Source: Leifsonia soli
Lineage (GTDB): Bacteria > Actinomycetota > Actinomycetes > Actinomycetales > Microbacteriaceae
NCBI RefSeq assembly: GCF_013408745.1
Contig: NZ_JACCBJ010000001.1
Location: 2,046,001 to 2,110,000 of the forward strand
DNA length: 64,000 nucleotides
Reading direction: 5' to 3'
Made by a program: the position numbers and the translations under genes. Position 1 is the stretch's first letter. Each line of letters begins with the position of its first letter. This document shows positions 49,490 through 58,895 of this stretch, piece by piece. A model generated the notes under the pieces. The model did no database searches. It was not told the origin of the DNA and saw only the letters and a program-made list of their open reading frames with translations.

Positions 49490-51055
49490 TCACGGCTCGG
49501 TGTCCGCCGCCCGGCCCTCCTCGGAAGCCACCGCCCCGTCGGCCGGCGCGTCCTCCCCGGGTGCGCCGTCGCCATCGAGCTTCCCCGTGGGCTGGAGCAG
49601 GGAAACCGCGATGAACGGGACCACGAGTGTGCTGGAGAGGATCGCGAACACCAGGTGCTTCGTGTTCTCGATCGCCTCGCCGAAGACCGCGGTGATGAAC
49701 TGCACCACCGTGAACGCCGCCATCAGCAGCGCGGCATTGGCGAACCCCCAGGCGGGCGAGCCGCGTTGCGACCTCCGGCGCGCGAGCGCGCCGAGGGTGA
49801 ACGCGAGCGCCCCGCCCACCACGAAGAAGTGGAGGCCGTTGATGGCCTTGCCGACGGCGGCGATCAGGGAGAAGGCCGGCTGCTTCTTCGGGCCGTGGCC
49901 CGGTTCGTTCGCACCCATGTAGGTCGGCTGGGCGACGAAGAAGTCGTACGCGCCCGTGTTGAACAGCGGCCAGACGCGGTCCGGGTGGGCGAGCAGGAAC
50001 CGGGCGACGGTCCCGTAGTTCATCCGGTCGCCGTACTCCCGCCACTCCGGAGTGTGCATCACGGACCCCTCGTCGCCTGCCGTCTTCCCGGCATACTTCG
50101 CCATCTCGGCAGGGAACCCCATCTCCTCGAGATCCTGCGCCGGGGTGTGACTCGGCCCGAGGATGCCGACGGAGATGAGTTCCCAGGGATTGATCTGCTG
50201 GAACTCCTTCGGGTTGTTGGACAGCATCCACCCGGCAGACGCGACGAAGACGACGACCATCGCGGCCCCGATGATCCGACCGGTGAACGCACCGGTCACG
50301 CTGCGCCGTCTCCGCCGCCCGCGCCGGCTCGAGATCGGGATCCACAGCAGCATCGCCGCCAGGGGTACGAGCAGCGTGATCATCTGCACCTTCGAGGTCA
50401 CGACCAGCCACCCGCCGGCCCCCACCAGCAGCACACCCCACCACTGCCGACCGAAGGTGGAGTAGTAGACCGTTCCCACCCCGACCAGAGCGACGCCGAC
50501 CAGGCCGACGTACTCGCCCATCGGACCGGCCGCGTAGGACGCGAAGACGGGGTCGCTGAGGATCAGCAGCATCAGCGCGCTCCCCAGGAGCCGGACCGCC
50601 AGCGACGCCCGGTTGGCCGCCGACGCGAACAGCCCGACGATCAGACCGATGAGAAGCCCGTTCGCGATGACCAGCCAGTGGAAGTCGAGGGTGCCCGGCC
50701 GCCCGGAGATCGCGGACGAGAACCATTCGAGCGCCCGAAGCACCCAGATCTGCGACGACGGGTAGGGGATGCACGGGCTGGCCGGGGGCGATCCGGTGTG
50801 CTGCCACTCGAAGAGTGCGAAGTCCCAGTAACGCGGGGCGTCCTTCAGGACCGGCTCGACCGCGTCCGTCCCCAGCTGGCAGAGGTACCGGTCACCGTCG
50901 GGATGCGGACCCTGACCGGCGAACGTCGGTACGGTCGCCCGCAGCAGAGCGACGACCGCAGCGATCAGGCCGGTGGCGACACTGATCAGCGCGGACGGGA
51001 GACCACGGGAGAACCGCGACGACGCATCCATCGCTATGGAAGTGAACCTGGACAC
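49490..51055 (-). CDS. Large polytopic membrane protein, unknown
   Basis: The 521-residue protein has about ten membrane helices with a long external loop (residues about 270-370, containing SHTPAQDLEEMGFPAEMAKYAG and HTPEWREYGDRMNYG around positions 300-340) and a disordered acidic C-terminal tail. The topology and an extracytoplasmic loop between helices 1 and 2 recall polyprenyl-phosphate-dependent glycosyltransferases, but no catalytic motif is certain. The start may be GTG 51055 or an ATG eight codons later. It stands alone. Confidence 0.75.
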   Translation of the reverse strand: MSRFTSIAMDASSRFSRGLPSALISVATGLIAAVVALLRATVPTFAGQGPHPDGDRYLCQLGTDAVEPVLKDAPRYWDFALFEWQHTGSPPASPCIPYPSSQIWVLRALEWFSSAISGRPGTLDFHWLVIANGLLIGLIVGLFASAANRASLAVRLLGSALMLLILSDPVFASYAAGPMGEYVGLVGVALVGVGTVYYSTFGRQWWGVLLVGAGGWLVVTSKVQMITLLVPLAAMLLWIPISSRRGRRRRRSVTGAFTGRIIGAAMVVVFVASAGWMLSNNPKEFQQINPWELISVGILGPSHTPAQDLEEMGFPAEMAKYAGKTAGDEGSVMHTPEWREYGDRMNYGTVARFLLAHPDRVWPLFNTGAYDFFVAQPTYMGANEPGHGPKKQPAFSLIAAVGKAINGLHFFVVGGALAFTLGALARRRSQRGSPAWGFANAALLMAAFTVVQFITAVFGEAIENTKHLVFAILSSTLVVPFIAVSLLQPTGKLDGDGAPGEDAPADGAVASEEGRAADTEP

Positions 51056-51194
51056 CTGACCCCTGCCTCGGCCGTGACGACCGGCCCCGGGAGGGGTCCC
51101 CCGGGAGAGAGACGCCGTCGCTTCTAGGGACGACCGTGCCCGCGGTTTCGTGACGCGGAGGCGCGTGATCCGCAGCGGACGTGTCTCTCGCGGG

Positions 51195-51779
51195 TCAGGC
51201 GGCCAGCCGCTCCACTCCGGCGATCACCCCATCGACGAGCACAGAGTAGCTGCGGTCCAGATCGTCGGAAAGACGGAAGCCTCCGCCCAGTTCGAGCGTG
51301 ACGAACCCGTGCACCGCGCTGCGCAGCATCCGGATGGCATCGACCAGTTCGTCGTCGGGCAGGCCGAATCCGCGCAGCACGCCGGCCAGCACGGTCAGCG
51401 ACTCGCCCGCCCGCGCGGCGAGTTCCGCATCGGCCGGGTCCGCGGCGTCAGCCGCCACCTGCGTCGCCGCGTAGCGTCCGGGGTGCCGGTGGGCGAATCC
51501 GCGGATGGCGTCCGCCGCGGCACGGACCGCCTCCGGCCCTGCCCGCCCGATGGTGGCGCCTGCCAGCACGCGGGTGAGTTCCGCGACCGACTCGGTCGCG
51601 ACCAGGCGTCTCAGATCCCCGAGCGACGCCACGTGCTTGTACAGGCTGGGGACGGCGACGCCGGCACGGCCGGCGACGGCCGCGAGCGTGAGCCGCTCGA
51701 AGCCCGCCGTGCCGCCCTCGTCGACCAGCTCCAGGGCGACCGCGGTGACGGCAGCACGCGTGAGCCCGGCCCTAGGCAC
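51195..51779 (-). CDS. TetR-family regulator (WHG/TetR_C_33 type)
   Basis: The 194-residue protein has a TetR helix-turn-helix (residues about 22-50, LTLAAVAGRAGVAVPSLYKHV) and a C-terminal ligand domain with SAVHGFVTLELGGGF (about 155-170), the WHG-type signature. It starts at GTG inside the last codons of the alpha/beta hydrolase gene (8-base overlap), so both are on one transcript. A perfect 15-base palindrome before that hydrolase is the likely autoregulatory operator. The effector is unknown, possibly the hydrolase substrate. Confidence 0.94.
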   Translation of the reverse strand: MPRAGLTRAAVTAVALELVDEGGTAGFERLTLAAVAGRAGVAVPSLYKHVASLGDLRRLVATESVAELTRVLAGATIGRAGPEAVRAAADAIRGFAHRHPGRYAATQVAADAADPADAELAARAGESLTVLAGVLRGFGLPDDELVDAIRMLRSAVHGFVTLELGGGFRLSDDLDRSYSVLVDGVIAGVERLAA

Positions 51780-52635
51780 GGGCCGCCCAGGCCGAGCCGT
51801 CGCCGTCGCGCCGGGAGGCGATGAACGCCAGCGTCGTCGGCACGGTGAGGTCGGGTCGCTGTGCGTGCGGGTAGTGGGCGGCGTCGGGCACGCGCACGAC
51901 CTCCGCGCCGATGGACTCCATCCAGGCGCATTCGGCCGGGAGGTCGCGGAAGTCGGGGTCGAGGTCGCCGACGAAGGCGAGCATCGGGGCCCGCACGTCG
52001 GCGAGGCGCGGCTCCACCACCGAGTGGGTGAGGGCGAGCGTGAGGCGCCGGAAGCTCCTGAGGCGCCCCGGTTCGCTCAGGGAGGCGCGGATCCGCGCCG
52101 TGTGCTCGGCGAGCCAGGGGGCCTTCCTCCCCCGGTTGAGGGTTCCGCCGTAGTAGCCGGCCCACGTGGCCGCACCCCACGGCTTCACGAACATCGCGCG
52201 GTAGAGCAGGTGCAGCAGGCCGGTGGCCGCGCGTCCCATCGCCGGGTCGCGGAGGAGCGGGCCGTAGAAGACGAGCCCGGCGACGAGGTCGGGACGTTCG
52301 GCGGCGGCCCACGCGGCCGCTGCGGCGCCCATGGAGTTGCCGAGGACGACGGCCGGGCCGCCGAGCTCCTCGATCAGCGCGATCACGTCGCGGCCGGTCG
52401 CGATGTCGCCGAACTCGGTGAAGGTCGTGTCCGAGTCGCCGTGCGCCCGCAGGTCGGTCACGGCCACGCGGTATCCGGCGGCCACGAGCGGACCGACCAG
52501 TTCGCGGTAGCTGGAGCGGAGGTCGCCCATGCCGGGCACCGCGACCACGAGGGGCCCGGAGCCCTCGACGGTGTAGCTCACGCGCCCGTCCGGACGCTGC
52601 AGGAAGTGGACCTGCGAATCGGTGGAAGTGTTCAT
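51772..52635 (-). CDS. Alpha/beta hydrolase
   Basis: The protein (287 residues from ATG 52635; 289 from ATG 52641) has the alpha/beta hydrolase fold: VVAVPGMGDLRSSYREL as oxyanion region, LRAHGDSD, the nucleophile elbow GNSMGAAA (Ser near 109), acid FVGDLDPDFRDL and catalytic His in DAAHYPHAQ. A hydrolase or haloperoxidase-like esterase is expected; the substrate is unknown. TAGCTT lies seven bases before ATG 52635, overlapping the palindrome. It is the first gene of the hydrolase-tetR operon. Confidence 0.92.
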   Translation of the reverse strand: MNTSTDSQVHFLQRPDGRVSYTVEGSGPLVVAVPGMGDLRSSYRELVGPLVAAGYRVAVTDLRAHGDSDTTFTEFGDIATGRDVIALIEELGGPAVVLGNSMGAAAAAWAAAERPDLVAGLVFYGPLLRDPAMGRAATGLLHLLYRAMFVKPWGAATWAGYYGGTLNRGRKAPWLAEHTARIRASLSEPGRLRSFRRLTLALTHSVVEPRLADVRAPMLAFVGDLDPDFRDLPAECAWMESIGAEVVRVPDAAHYPHAQRPDLTVPTTLAFIASRRDGDGSAWAARA

Positions 52636-52644
52636 AGCCATAAA

Positions 52645-52659
52645 GCTAATGCCATTAGC
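52645..52659. promoter_or_regulatory. Perfect 15-base palindrome, likely TetR operator
   Basis: GCTAATG-C-CATTAGC lies just before the hydrolase start and overlaps a possible -10 (TAGCTT on the minus strand). Its TAATG/CATTA half-sites and AT-rich content in GC-rich DNA are typical of TetR operators. Confidence 0.75.
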
Positions 52660-52702
52660 CGAAGCGCGCAAGAGGTGATTCGGCAGCCATCGCGCCGAAC
52701 GC

Positions 52703-53284
52703 TCAGGCGATGCGGCCGAGCGAGGCCATCGCCGCCTTCACGAGCGCGCCGCGGCCCCCCTCGAGCTCCTCCGATACGGTGAGGGACACGGCCTCCTCCG
52801 GTGTCATCCAGGTCAGCTCGAGCGCATCCTGACGCGGATCGCACGTGCCGGTCACGGGAACGACGTACGCCAGCGAGACGGCGTGCTGCCGCTCGTCGGT
52901 GTACGGCGACACCCCCGGCATCGGGAAGTACTCCGCCACCTGGAACGGCACCGGGCTCGCCGGCAGCTGCGGGAACGCCATCGGGCCGAGGTCTTTCTCG
53001 AGGTGACGGAACAGCGCCTCGCGGAGCGTCTCGCCGTACATCACGCGCCCCGAGACCAGCGTGCGGGTGATCTGCCCGACCGCGTTTGCCCGCAGCAGGA
53101 TGCCGACCTCGGTCACCTGCCCGAGCCCGTCGACCCGCACGGGCACCGCCTCGACGTACAGCAGCGGGAGCCGGCGACGGATCTGCTCCAGCTCGATGTC
53201 GGACAGCCAGGCAGGACCCGGCTGCGGCCCGTCGCCGGGCAGCGGGTCGGGAGTCGGGTCCGGATCCGGGGTGCGAACGCTCAT
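52703..53284 (-). CDS. Nudix-fold protein (DUF4916 type)
   Basis: The 193-residue protein has a Pro/Asp-rich N-terminus, then the DUF4916 Nudix-like domain with LLYVEAVPVRVD, LVSGRVMYGETLREALFRHLEKDLG (about residues 77-101) and PGVSPYTDERQHAVSLAYVVPV. The Nudix box is degenerate: the EExG Glu pair is EK, so hydrolase activity is uncertain. TAGGAT lies exactly six bases before the ATG (leaderless type). It is separately transcribed. Confidence 0.88.
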   Translation of the reverse strand: MSVRTPDPDPTPDPLPGDGPQPGPAWLSDIELEQIRRRLPLLYVEAVPVRVDGLGQVTEVGILLRANAVGQITRTLVSGRVMYGETLREALFRHLEKDLGPMAFPQLPASPVPFQVAEYFPMPGVSPYTDERQHAVSLAYVVPVTGTCDPRQDALELTWMTPEEAVSLTVSEELEGGRGALVKAAMASLGRIA

Positions 53285-53290
53285 GCATGC

Positions 53291-53296
53291 ATCCTA
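53291..53296 (-). promoter_or_regulatory. Leaderless -10 of the DUF4916 gene
   Basis: On the minus strand TAGGAT (53296-53291) is followed by GCATGC and then the ATG at 53284. No Shine-Dalgarno sequence is present. Confidence 0.65.
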
Positions 53297-53399
53297 CGGA
53301 CGGTGAGGGCGGCGGCCTACGGGGGACAGACGGATCTGTGGACGGGCGGCACTCCGACGGGGGCTGTGGACGACTTCGGGTCCTGGCGCAGAATGGAGG

Positions 53400-54050
53400 G
53401 TGCCTTTCCCCGCCCCCGACCTGCACATCGACCGCGACGCGGTCCTGTGGTCCGCCTCCGAACGCGACCGCGCGGGACGCCCGCTTCTCGTCCTCCTGCA
53501 CGGCTACGCCTCCGACGAGGCCGATCTGTTCGGCATCTCGGCGTACCTGCCGCTCGAGCCGGTGATCGCCTCCCTGCGGGCACCCATCCCGGAGGGCGCG
53601 GGCTTCGCCTGGTTCTCCCGGTTCACCAACGTCCCGGGCGATCCTCTCGCGGGCAACGCGGACGCCGCCGCTCGCGCGGTGCTCGACTGGCTGGACGAGC
53701 AGCCGCGCGTGCCGACGGGCCTCCTGGGCTTCTCGCAGGGCGGCGCGCTGGCCCTCCAGCTGCTGCGCCTCGCCCCGGAGCGCTTCGACTACGCCGTTCA
53801 GCTCTCCGGCTTCGTCGTGAAGGGCGATCAGCCGCGGGATGCGGAGCTCGCCGAGGCGCGCGTCCCGGTCTTCTGGGGCCGCGGCACGCTCGACGACGCC
53901 ATCCCGACGGCATCGCTCGACCGGACCGCCGACTGGCTTCCCGGCCACTCCTCCCTGGACGCCCGCATCTACGAGGGCATGGGCCACGCCATCTCCCCGC
54001 TCGAGCTGGGCGACATCTCGTCGTTCATCCGCACGAATCTGCCTCGCTGA
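53400..54050 (+). CDS. Phospholipase/carboxylesterase (alpha/beta hydrolase)
   Basis: The 216-residue protein is of the phospholipase/carboxylesterase (Abhydrolase_2) family: LLVLLHGYASDEADLFGIS, FAWFSRF, nucleophile GFSQGGALALQLL (Ser about 117), acid in VFWGRGTLDDAIP (about 170) and His in YEGMGHAISP (about 200). It is cytoplasmic, with no signal peptide. Such enzymes hydrolyse short acyl esters. It starts at GTG 53400 directly after a GGAGG-like stretch and lies 63 bases before lhr, possibly on the same transcript. Confidence 0.93.
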   Translation: MPFPAPDLHIDRDAVLWSASERDRAGRPLLVLLHGYASDEADLFGISAYLPLEPVIASLRAPIPEGAGFAWFSRFTNVPGDPLAGNADAAARAVLDWLDEQPRVPTGLLGFSQGGALALQLLRLAPERFDYAVQLSGFVVKGDQPRDAELAEARVPVFWGRGTLDDAIPTASLDRTADWLPGHSSLDARIYEGMGHAISPLELGDISSFIRTNLPR

Positions 54051-54113
54051 GCGTTCTCCACCGGTCCTCCAGAAGCCCCTGACAGTGTCGGTGGCGGGGT
54101 GCAGGATGGAGGG

Positions 54114-57100
54114 ATGGCCGACGTGCTGGATCGATTCTCCCCCGCGACCCGGGAGTGGTTCCGGGGGGCCTTCGCCGCGCCGACGGCCGCGCAGGAGGGC
54201 GCGTGGGAGGCCATCTCCCACGGCAAGCACGCACTGGTGATCGCGCCGACCGGCTCGGGCAAGACGCTGGCCTCCTTCCTGTGGGCGATCGACCGCCTCG
54301 CCAACGATCCGCGGCCCTCCGACGCAAAGCCCGGCACGCGCGTGCTCTACATCTCGCCGCTGAAGGCGCTCGGCGTGGATGTGGAGCGCAACCTGCGCGC
54401 TCCGCTGGTCGGCGTGACGCAGACCGCCAAGCGACTGGGGTCCGAGCCGCCGCACGTGAGCGTGGGCGTCCGCTCGGGCGACACGCCGGCCTCCGACCGG
54501 CGGGCACTGCTGAGCAGTCCGCCCGACATCCTGATCACCACGCCGGAATCGCTGTTCCTGATGCTCACCTCCCAGGCGCGCGAGACGCTGACGTCGGTCG
54601 AGACGGTCATCGTCGACGAGGTCCACGCCGTGGCGTCGACCAAGCGCGGCGCGCACCTGGCGCTGTCCCTGGAGCGGCTCGACCAGCTGCTGGAGCGTCC
54701 GGCCCAGCGCATCGGGCTGTCGGCGACGGTCCGCCCGCCGGAGGAGGTGGCGCGCTTCCTCGCGGGCAACGCCCCGGTGGAGGTCGTCGCGCCCCCGGCC
54801 GGCAAGCGCTTCGACCTGAGGGTCGTCGTGCCGGTGGAGGACATGAGCGAGCTCGGCACATCGACCTACGCCAGCGAGAACCCCGGCGACGGGTCTCCCC
54901 CGCAGGCCGGCTCGATCTGGCCGCACGTCGAAGAGGCGATCGTCGACCGCGTGCTCGAGAACCGCTCCACCATCGTGTTCGCGAACTCCCGCCGGCTCGC
55001 CGAGCGCCTGACGGCCCGGCTGAACGAGATCTACGAGGAGAGGATCCTCGGCGGGACGGCCGCCCAGACGGCCACCCGCGCCCCCGCCGAGCTGATGGGG
55101 GGCTCCGGCCAGACGCGCGGGTCGCAGACGGTCGCCGACGCGGAGGCGCTGGTGCTCGCTCGCGCCCACCACGGCTCGGTCAGCAAGGAGCAGCGGGCGC
55201 TCATCGAAGACGACCTGAAGTCGGGTCGCCTCCGCTGCGTGGTCGCCACCTCGAGCCTCGAGCTCGGTATCGACATGGGGGCCGTCGACCTCGTCATCCA
55301 GGTGGAGGCACCGCCGTCGGTCGCGAGCGGCCTGCAGCGCGTCGGCCGCGCCGGGCACCAGGTCGGCGAGATCTCGCGCGGCGTTGTCTTCCCCAAGCAC
55401 CGTGCCGATCTCATCCACTCGGCGGTCGCGACGGAGCGGATGGCGGCCGGGCTGATCGAGTCGCTCTCGGTCCCGGCGAACCCGCTCGACATCCTCGCCC
55501 AGCAGACCGTCGCAGCGGCCGCGCTGGAGCCGATCGACGCCGACGACTGGTTCGACACCGTCCGGAAGAGCGCCCCGTTCTCGACCCTTCCGCGGAGCGC
55601 CTACGACGCGACCCTCGACCTGCTGGCCGGCCGCTACCCGTCGGACGAGTTCGCCGAGCTCCGGCCCCGGATCGTCTGGGACCGCGACACGGGAGCCATC
55701 ACCGGCCGGCCGGGAGCACAGCGGCTCGCCGTCACGAGCGGTGGCACGATCCCCGATCGCGGGCTCTTCGGCGTCTACATGGTGGGCGAGAAGGCCAGCC
55801 GCGTCGGCGAGCTCGACGAGGAGATGGTCTACGAGTCGCGGGTCGGCGACGTCTTCGCGCTGGGATCGACCAGCTGGCGCATCCAGGAGATCACGCACGA
55901 CCGCGTCCTCGTCACCCCCGCGTTCGGCGAGCCGGGCCGGCTGCCGTTCTGGAAGGGCGACGGGATCGGCCGGCCGGCCGAGCTGGGCCGGGCGGTCGGC
56001 GCATTCACGCGCGAGCTGAGCACCGCATCCCCGGCGGATGCGGAGCTGCGGTGCGTCGAGGCCGGCCTCGACGCCTGGGCGACGAACAACCTGCTGGCCT
56101 TCCTGCGCGAGCAGAAAGAGGCCACGGGCCACATCCCGACGGACAAGACGCTCGTCGTCGAGCGCTTCCGCGACGAGCTCGGCGACTGGCGCGTCGTACT
56201 GCATTCCCCGTTCGGCATGCAGGTGCACTCGCCCTGGGCGCTCGCCGTGCAGGCGCGCGTGCGCGAGCGGTACGGGATCGACGCGGGAGCGATGGCGGCG
56301 GACGACGGCATCGTGGTGCGCATCCCCGACACCGAGGCGCAGCCGCCCGGCGGAGAGCTGTTCGTCTTCGACCCGCAGGAGCTGGACGAGCTGGTCACGG
56401 CCGAGGTCGGCGGCTCGGCGCTGTTCGCCTCGCGGTTCCGCGAGTCGGCCGCCCGGGCCCTCCTGCTTCCCAAGTACAACCCGGGCAAGCGGTCCCCCCT
56501 CTGGCAGCAGCGGCAGAAGGCGGCGCAGCTGCTGGACGTCGCACGCAAGTACCCCAGCTTCCCGATCATCCTCGAGACCATCCGCGAGGTGCTGCAGGAT
56601 GTGTACGACCTCTCCGCGCTGACGGACGTCGCGAAGCAGATCGAGCAGCGCAGCATCCGGCTGGTCGAGGCGGCGACCGAGACGGCGTCGCCGTTCGCGC
56701 GGTCGCTGCTGTTCGGATATGTCGCTGCGTTCATGTACGAGGGCGACAGCCCACTGGCCGAGCGCCGAGCGGCGGCTCTCTCGCTCGACACGGGCCTGCT
56801 CGCCGAGCTGCTCGGCCGGGCGGAGCTGCGCGAGCTGCTCGATCCGGCGGTCATCGAACGCGTCGAGCTGCAGCTTCAGCGGCTGGCGCCGGAGCGGCGC
56901 GTGCGCGGCGTGGAGGGCGTCGCCGACCTGCTGCGGCTCCTCGGCCCGCTCTCGGTCGAGGAGGTCGCCGAGCGCCTCGAGGCGGAGGGCGAGGCGGCGA
57001 CAGCAGCGACGGGAAGCGCAGCGGGCGCCGAGAGCCCGGATGGCCCAGAAGCCCCCGATGGCCCAGAAGCCCCCGATGGTGCCGAGGACGCCGGGAACGG

Positions 57101-58868
57101 CGAGGCCGAGCCCGCCGCACCGCACGCGGACCGGGCCACCGCCGCCGGGCACCTCGTGACTCTGGTCGACACGCACCGGGCCCTGGCCGTCACCATCGCG
57201 GGCGTCGAACGCTTCTCCGCGATCGAAGACGCCGGCCGTCTGCGCGACGCCCTGGGCGTCCCGCTTCCGATCGGCGTTCCCGTCGCCTTCATCGAGCCTG
57301 TCGACGATCCCCTTGGCGACCTGGTGAGCCGCTTCGCCCGCACCCACGGACCGTTCGAGACGGCCGACATCGCGACACGTCTCGGGCTCGGCCCGGCGAT
57401 CGTCCACGACGCCCTGCGGCGGCTCGCGCGCGACGGCCGCGTCGTCGAGGGCGAGTTCCGCCCTCACGCGCACGGCAGCGAGTGGAGCGACGCCGAGGTG
57501 CTCCGGCGGCTGCGGCGGATGTCGCTCGCGGCCCTGCGGCACGAGGTCGAGCCGGTCGACACCGCCACGTTCGGGCGGTTCCTGCCCGAGTGGCAGCACG
57601 TCGGTTCCACGCTGCGCGGTGTGGATGCGGTGGCCTCGGTCATCGAGCAGCTGGCCGGCGCGCGCATCCCGGCGTCAGCGTGGGAGTCGCTCGTGCTGCC
57701 GAGCCGGGTGGCCGACTACAGCCCGGCCATGCTCGACGAGCTGACGGCGACGGGCGAGGTGATCTGGTCCGGAGACGGCAGCCTGCCCGGCGACGACGGG
57801 TGGATCAGCCTCCATCTCGCCGATTCCGCCCCGCTCACCCTCGCGCCGCCGTCCGATCACGAGCCCGACGAGCTGCAGCGCGGCATCCTGGACGCCCTGG
57901 GCCGCGGAGGCGGGTACTTCTTCCGCCAGCTCTCCGACACGCTCGGCACGGAACGCGGCTCGGCGATCGACGATCCCGAGCTGGTGACCGCGCTCTGGGA
58001 CCTGGTGTGGGCCGGACGCATCACCAACGACACGCTTGCACCGCTGCGCACGCTCACCGCCGGTGGCTCCGGGGCGCACAAGCGCCCGCGTCAGCCCACG
58101 CGAGCGCGCATGTACCGGGGCCGCGTGCCCACCCGCTCGGCGATGGTCACCCGGATGGGCCCGCCGACCGCGGCCGGCCGGTGGTCCCTCCTGCCGGAGC
58201 GCGACCTCGACTCGACCGTGCGGGCGCACGGGCAGGCGGAGACCCTGCTCGACCGCTACGGCGTCGTCACCCGCGGATCGGTGATGAACGAGGGGACGCC
58301 CGGCGGCTTCGCGCTCGCGTACAAGGTGCTCAGCGGATTCGAGGAGACCGGGCGCGCGCGCCGCGGCTACTTCATCGAGACGCTCGGCGGGGCGCAGTTC
58401 GCCAACGGGGCGACGGTCGACCGGTTGCGCTCCTACGCCCGCGACCACACACAGCGACGGCCGTACGAGGCGGTCGCTCTGGCCGCCACCGACCCCGCGA
58501 ACCCGTACGGCGCTGCGCTGCCATGGCCGGCCGTGCCGGGCGAGAGCGGGACGGGTCACCGCCCGGGCCGGAAGGCGGGTGCGCTCGTGGTGCTGGTCGA
58601 CGGCGAGCTGACGCTCTACGTCGAGCGCGGCGGCAAGAGCCTGCTCTGCTTCGTCGCCGCAGGCGAGCAGGGCGAGGCCACCGATGAGACCGGCCTCGTG
58701 CTCGCCGCGGCGGCGCGCGCCCTCGCCGCCCTGGTCACCTCCCGCCGCGTGGACAAGCTCGCGGTGGAGACCGTCAACGGCGGCTTCATTCTCGGCTCGC
58801 CGCTCGGCGACGCGCTCGGCGAGGCCGGCTTCCTTGCGACCCCACGCGGATTGCGGCTCCGGGCATGA
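54114..58868 (+). CDS. lhr: ATP-dependent DNA helicase Lhr
   Basis: The 1584-residue superfamily-2 helicase has Walker A APTGSGKTL (about 44-52), the DEVH box VDEVHAV (about 168), SATVRPPEEV, and motif VI QRVGRAGHQVGE (about 415). A Lhr winged-helix/beta-barrel region and the long C-terminal extension typical of actinobacterial Lhr follow. An acidic Ala/Pro/Glu insert with an 18-base tandem repeat interrupts the extension near residue 980. Lhr unwinds RNA:DNA hybrids and belongs to a mitomycin/DNA-damage-linked repair system in mycobacteria. ATG 54114 is chosen over a GTG five codons earlier; CAGGAT lies six bases before it. The nei-type gene follows 27 bases later. Confidence 0.96.
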   Translation: MADVLDRFSPATREWFRGAFAAPTAAQEGAWEAISHGKHALVIAPTGSGKTLASFLWAIDRLANDPRPSDAKPGTRVLYISPLKALGVDVERNLRAPLVGVTQTAKRLGSEPPHVSVGVRSGDTPASDRRALLSSPPDILITTPESLFLMLTSQARETLTSVETVIVDEVHAVASTKRGAHLALSLERLDQLLERPAQRIGLSATVRPPEEVARFLAGNAPVEVVAPPAGKRFDLRVVVPVEDMSELGTSTYASENPGDGSPPQAGSIWPHVEEAIVDRVLENRSTIVFANSRRLAERLTARLNEIYEERILGGTAAQTATRAPAELMGGSGQTRGSQTVADAEALVLARAHHGSVSKEQRALIEDDLKSGRLRCVVATSSLELGIDMGAVDLVIQVEAPPSVASGLQRVGRAGHQVGEISRGVVFPKHRADLIHSAVATERMAAGLIESLSVPANPLDILAQQTVAAAALEPIDADDWFDTVRKSAPFSTLPRSAYDATLDLLAGRYPSDEFAELRPRIVWDRDTGAITGRPGAQRLAVTSGGTIPDRGLFGVYMVGEKASRVGELDEEMVYESRVGDVFALGSTSWRIQEITHDRVLVTPAFGEPGRLPFWKGDGIGRPAELGRAVGAFTRELSTASPADAELRCVEAGLDAWATNNLLAFLREQKEATGHIPTDKTLVVERFRDELGDWRVVLHSPFGMQVHSPWALAVQARVRERYGIDAGAMAADDGIVVRIPDTEAQPPGGELFVFDPQELDELVTAEVGGSALFASRFRESAARALLLPKYNPGKRSPLWQQRQKAAQLLDVARKYPSFPIILETIREVLQDVYDLSALTDVAKQIEQRSIRLVEAATETASPFARSLLFGYVAAFMYEGDSPLAERRAAALSLDTGLLAELLGRAELRELLDPAVIERVELQLQRLAPERRVRGVEGVADLLRLLGPLSVEEVAERLEAEGEAATAATGSAAGAESPDGPEAPDGPEAPDGAEDAGNGEAEPAAPHADRATAAGHLVTLVDTHRALAVTIAGVERFSAIEDAGRLRDALGVPLPIGVPVAFIEPVDDPLGDLVSRFARTHGPFETADIATRLGLGPAIVHDALRRLARDGRVVEGEFRPHAHGSEWSDAEVLRRLRRMSLAALRHEVEPVDTATFGRFLPEWQHVGSTLRGVDAVASVIEQLAGARIPASAWESLVLPSRVADYSPAMLDELTATGEVIWSGDGSLPGDDGWISLHLADSAPLTLAPPSDHEPDELQRGILDALGRGGGYFFRQLSDTLGTERGSAIDDPELVTALWDLVWAGRITNDTLAPLRTLTAGGSGAHKRPRQPTRARMYRGRVPTRSAMVTRMGPPTAAGRWSLLPERDLDSTVRAHGQAETLLDRYGVVTRGSVMNEGTPGGFALAYKVLSGFEETGRARRGYFIETLGGAQFANGATVDRLRSYARDHTQRRPYEAVALAATDPANPYGAALPWPAVPGESGTGHRPGRKAGALVVLVDGELTLYVERGGKSLLCFVAAGEQGEATDETGLVLAAAARALAALVTSRRVDKLAVETVNGGFILGSPLGDALGEAGFLATPRGLRLRA
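57039..57079. repeat. 18-bp tandem repeat in lhr
   Basis: GATGGCCCAGAAGCCCCC is repeated twice plus five bases, in frame, encoding DGPEAP units in an acidic disordered insert. Confidence 0.9.
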
Positions 58869-58895
58869 CGGGCCGTCCACGACAGCGGGTGCAGC

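Noticed and set aside
52632..57599. Minus-strand frame of more than 1600 codons opposite lhr and neighbours
   Set aside because: It overlaps several well-supported genes and has no recognisable domain.
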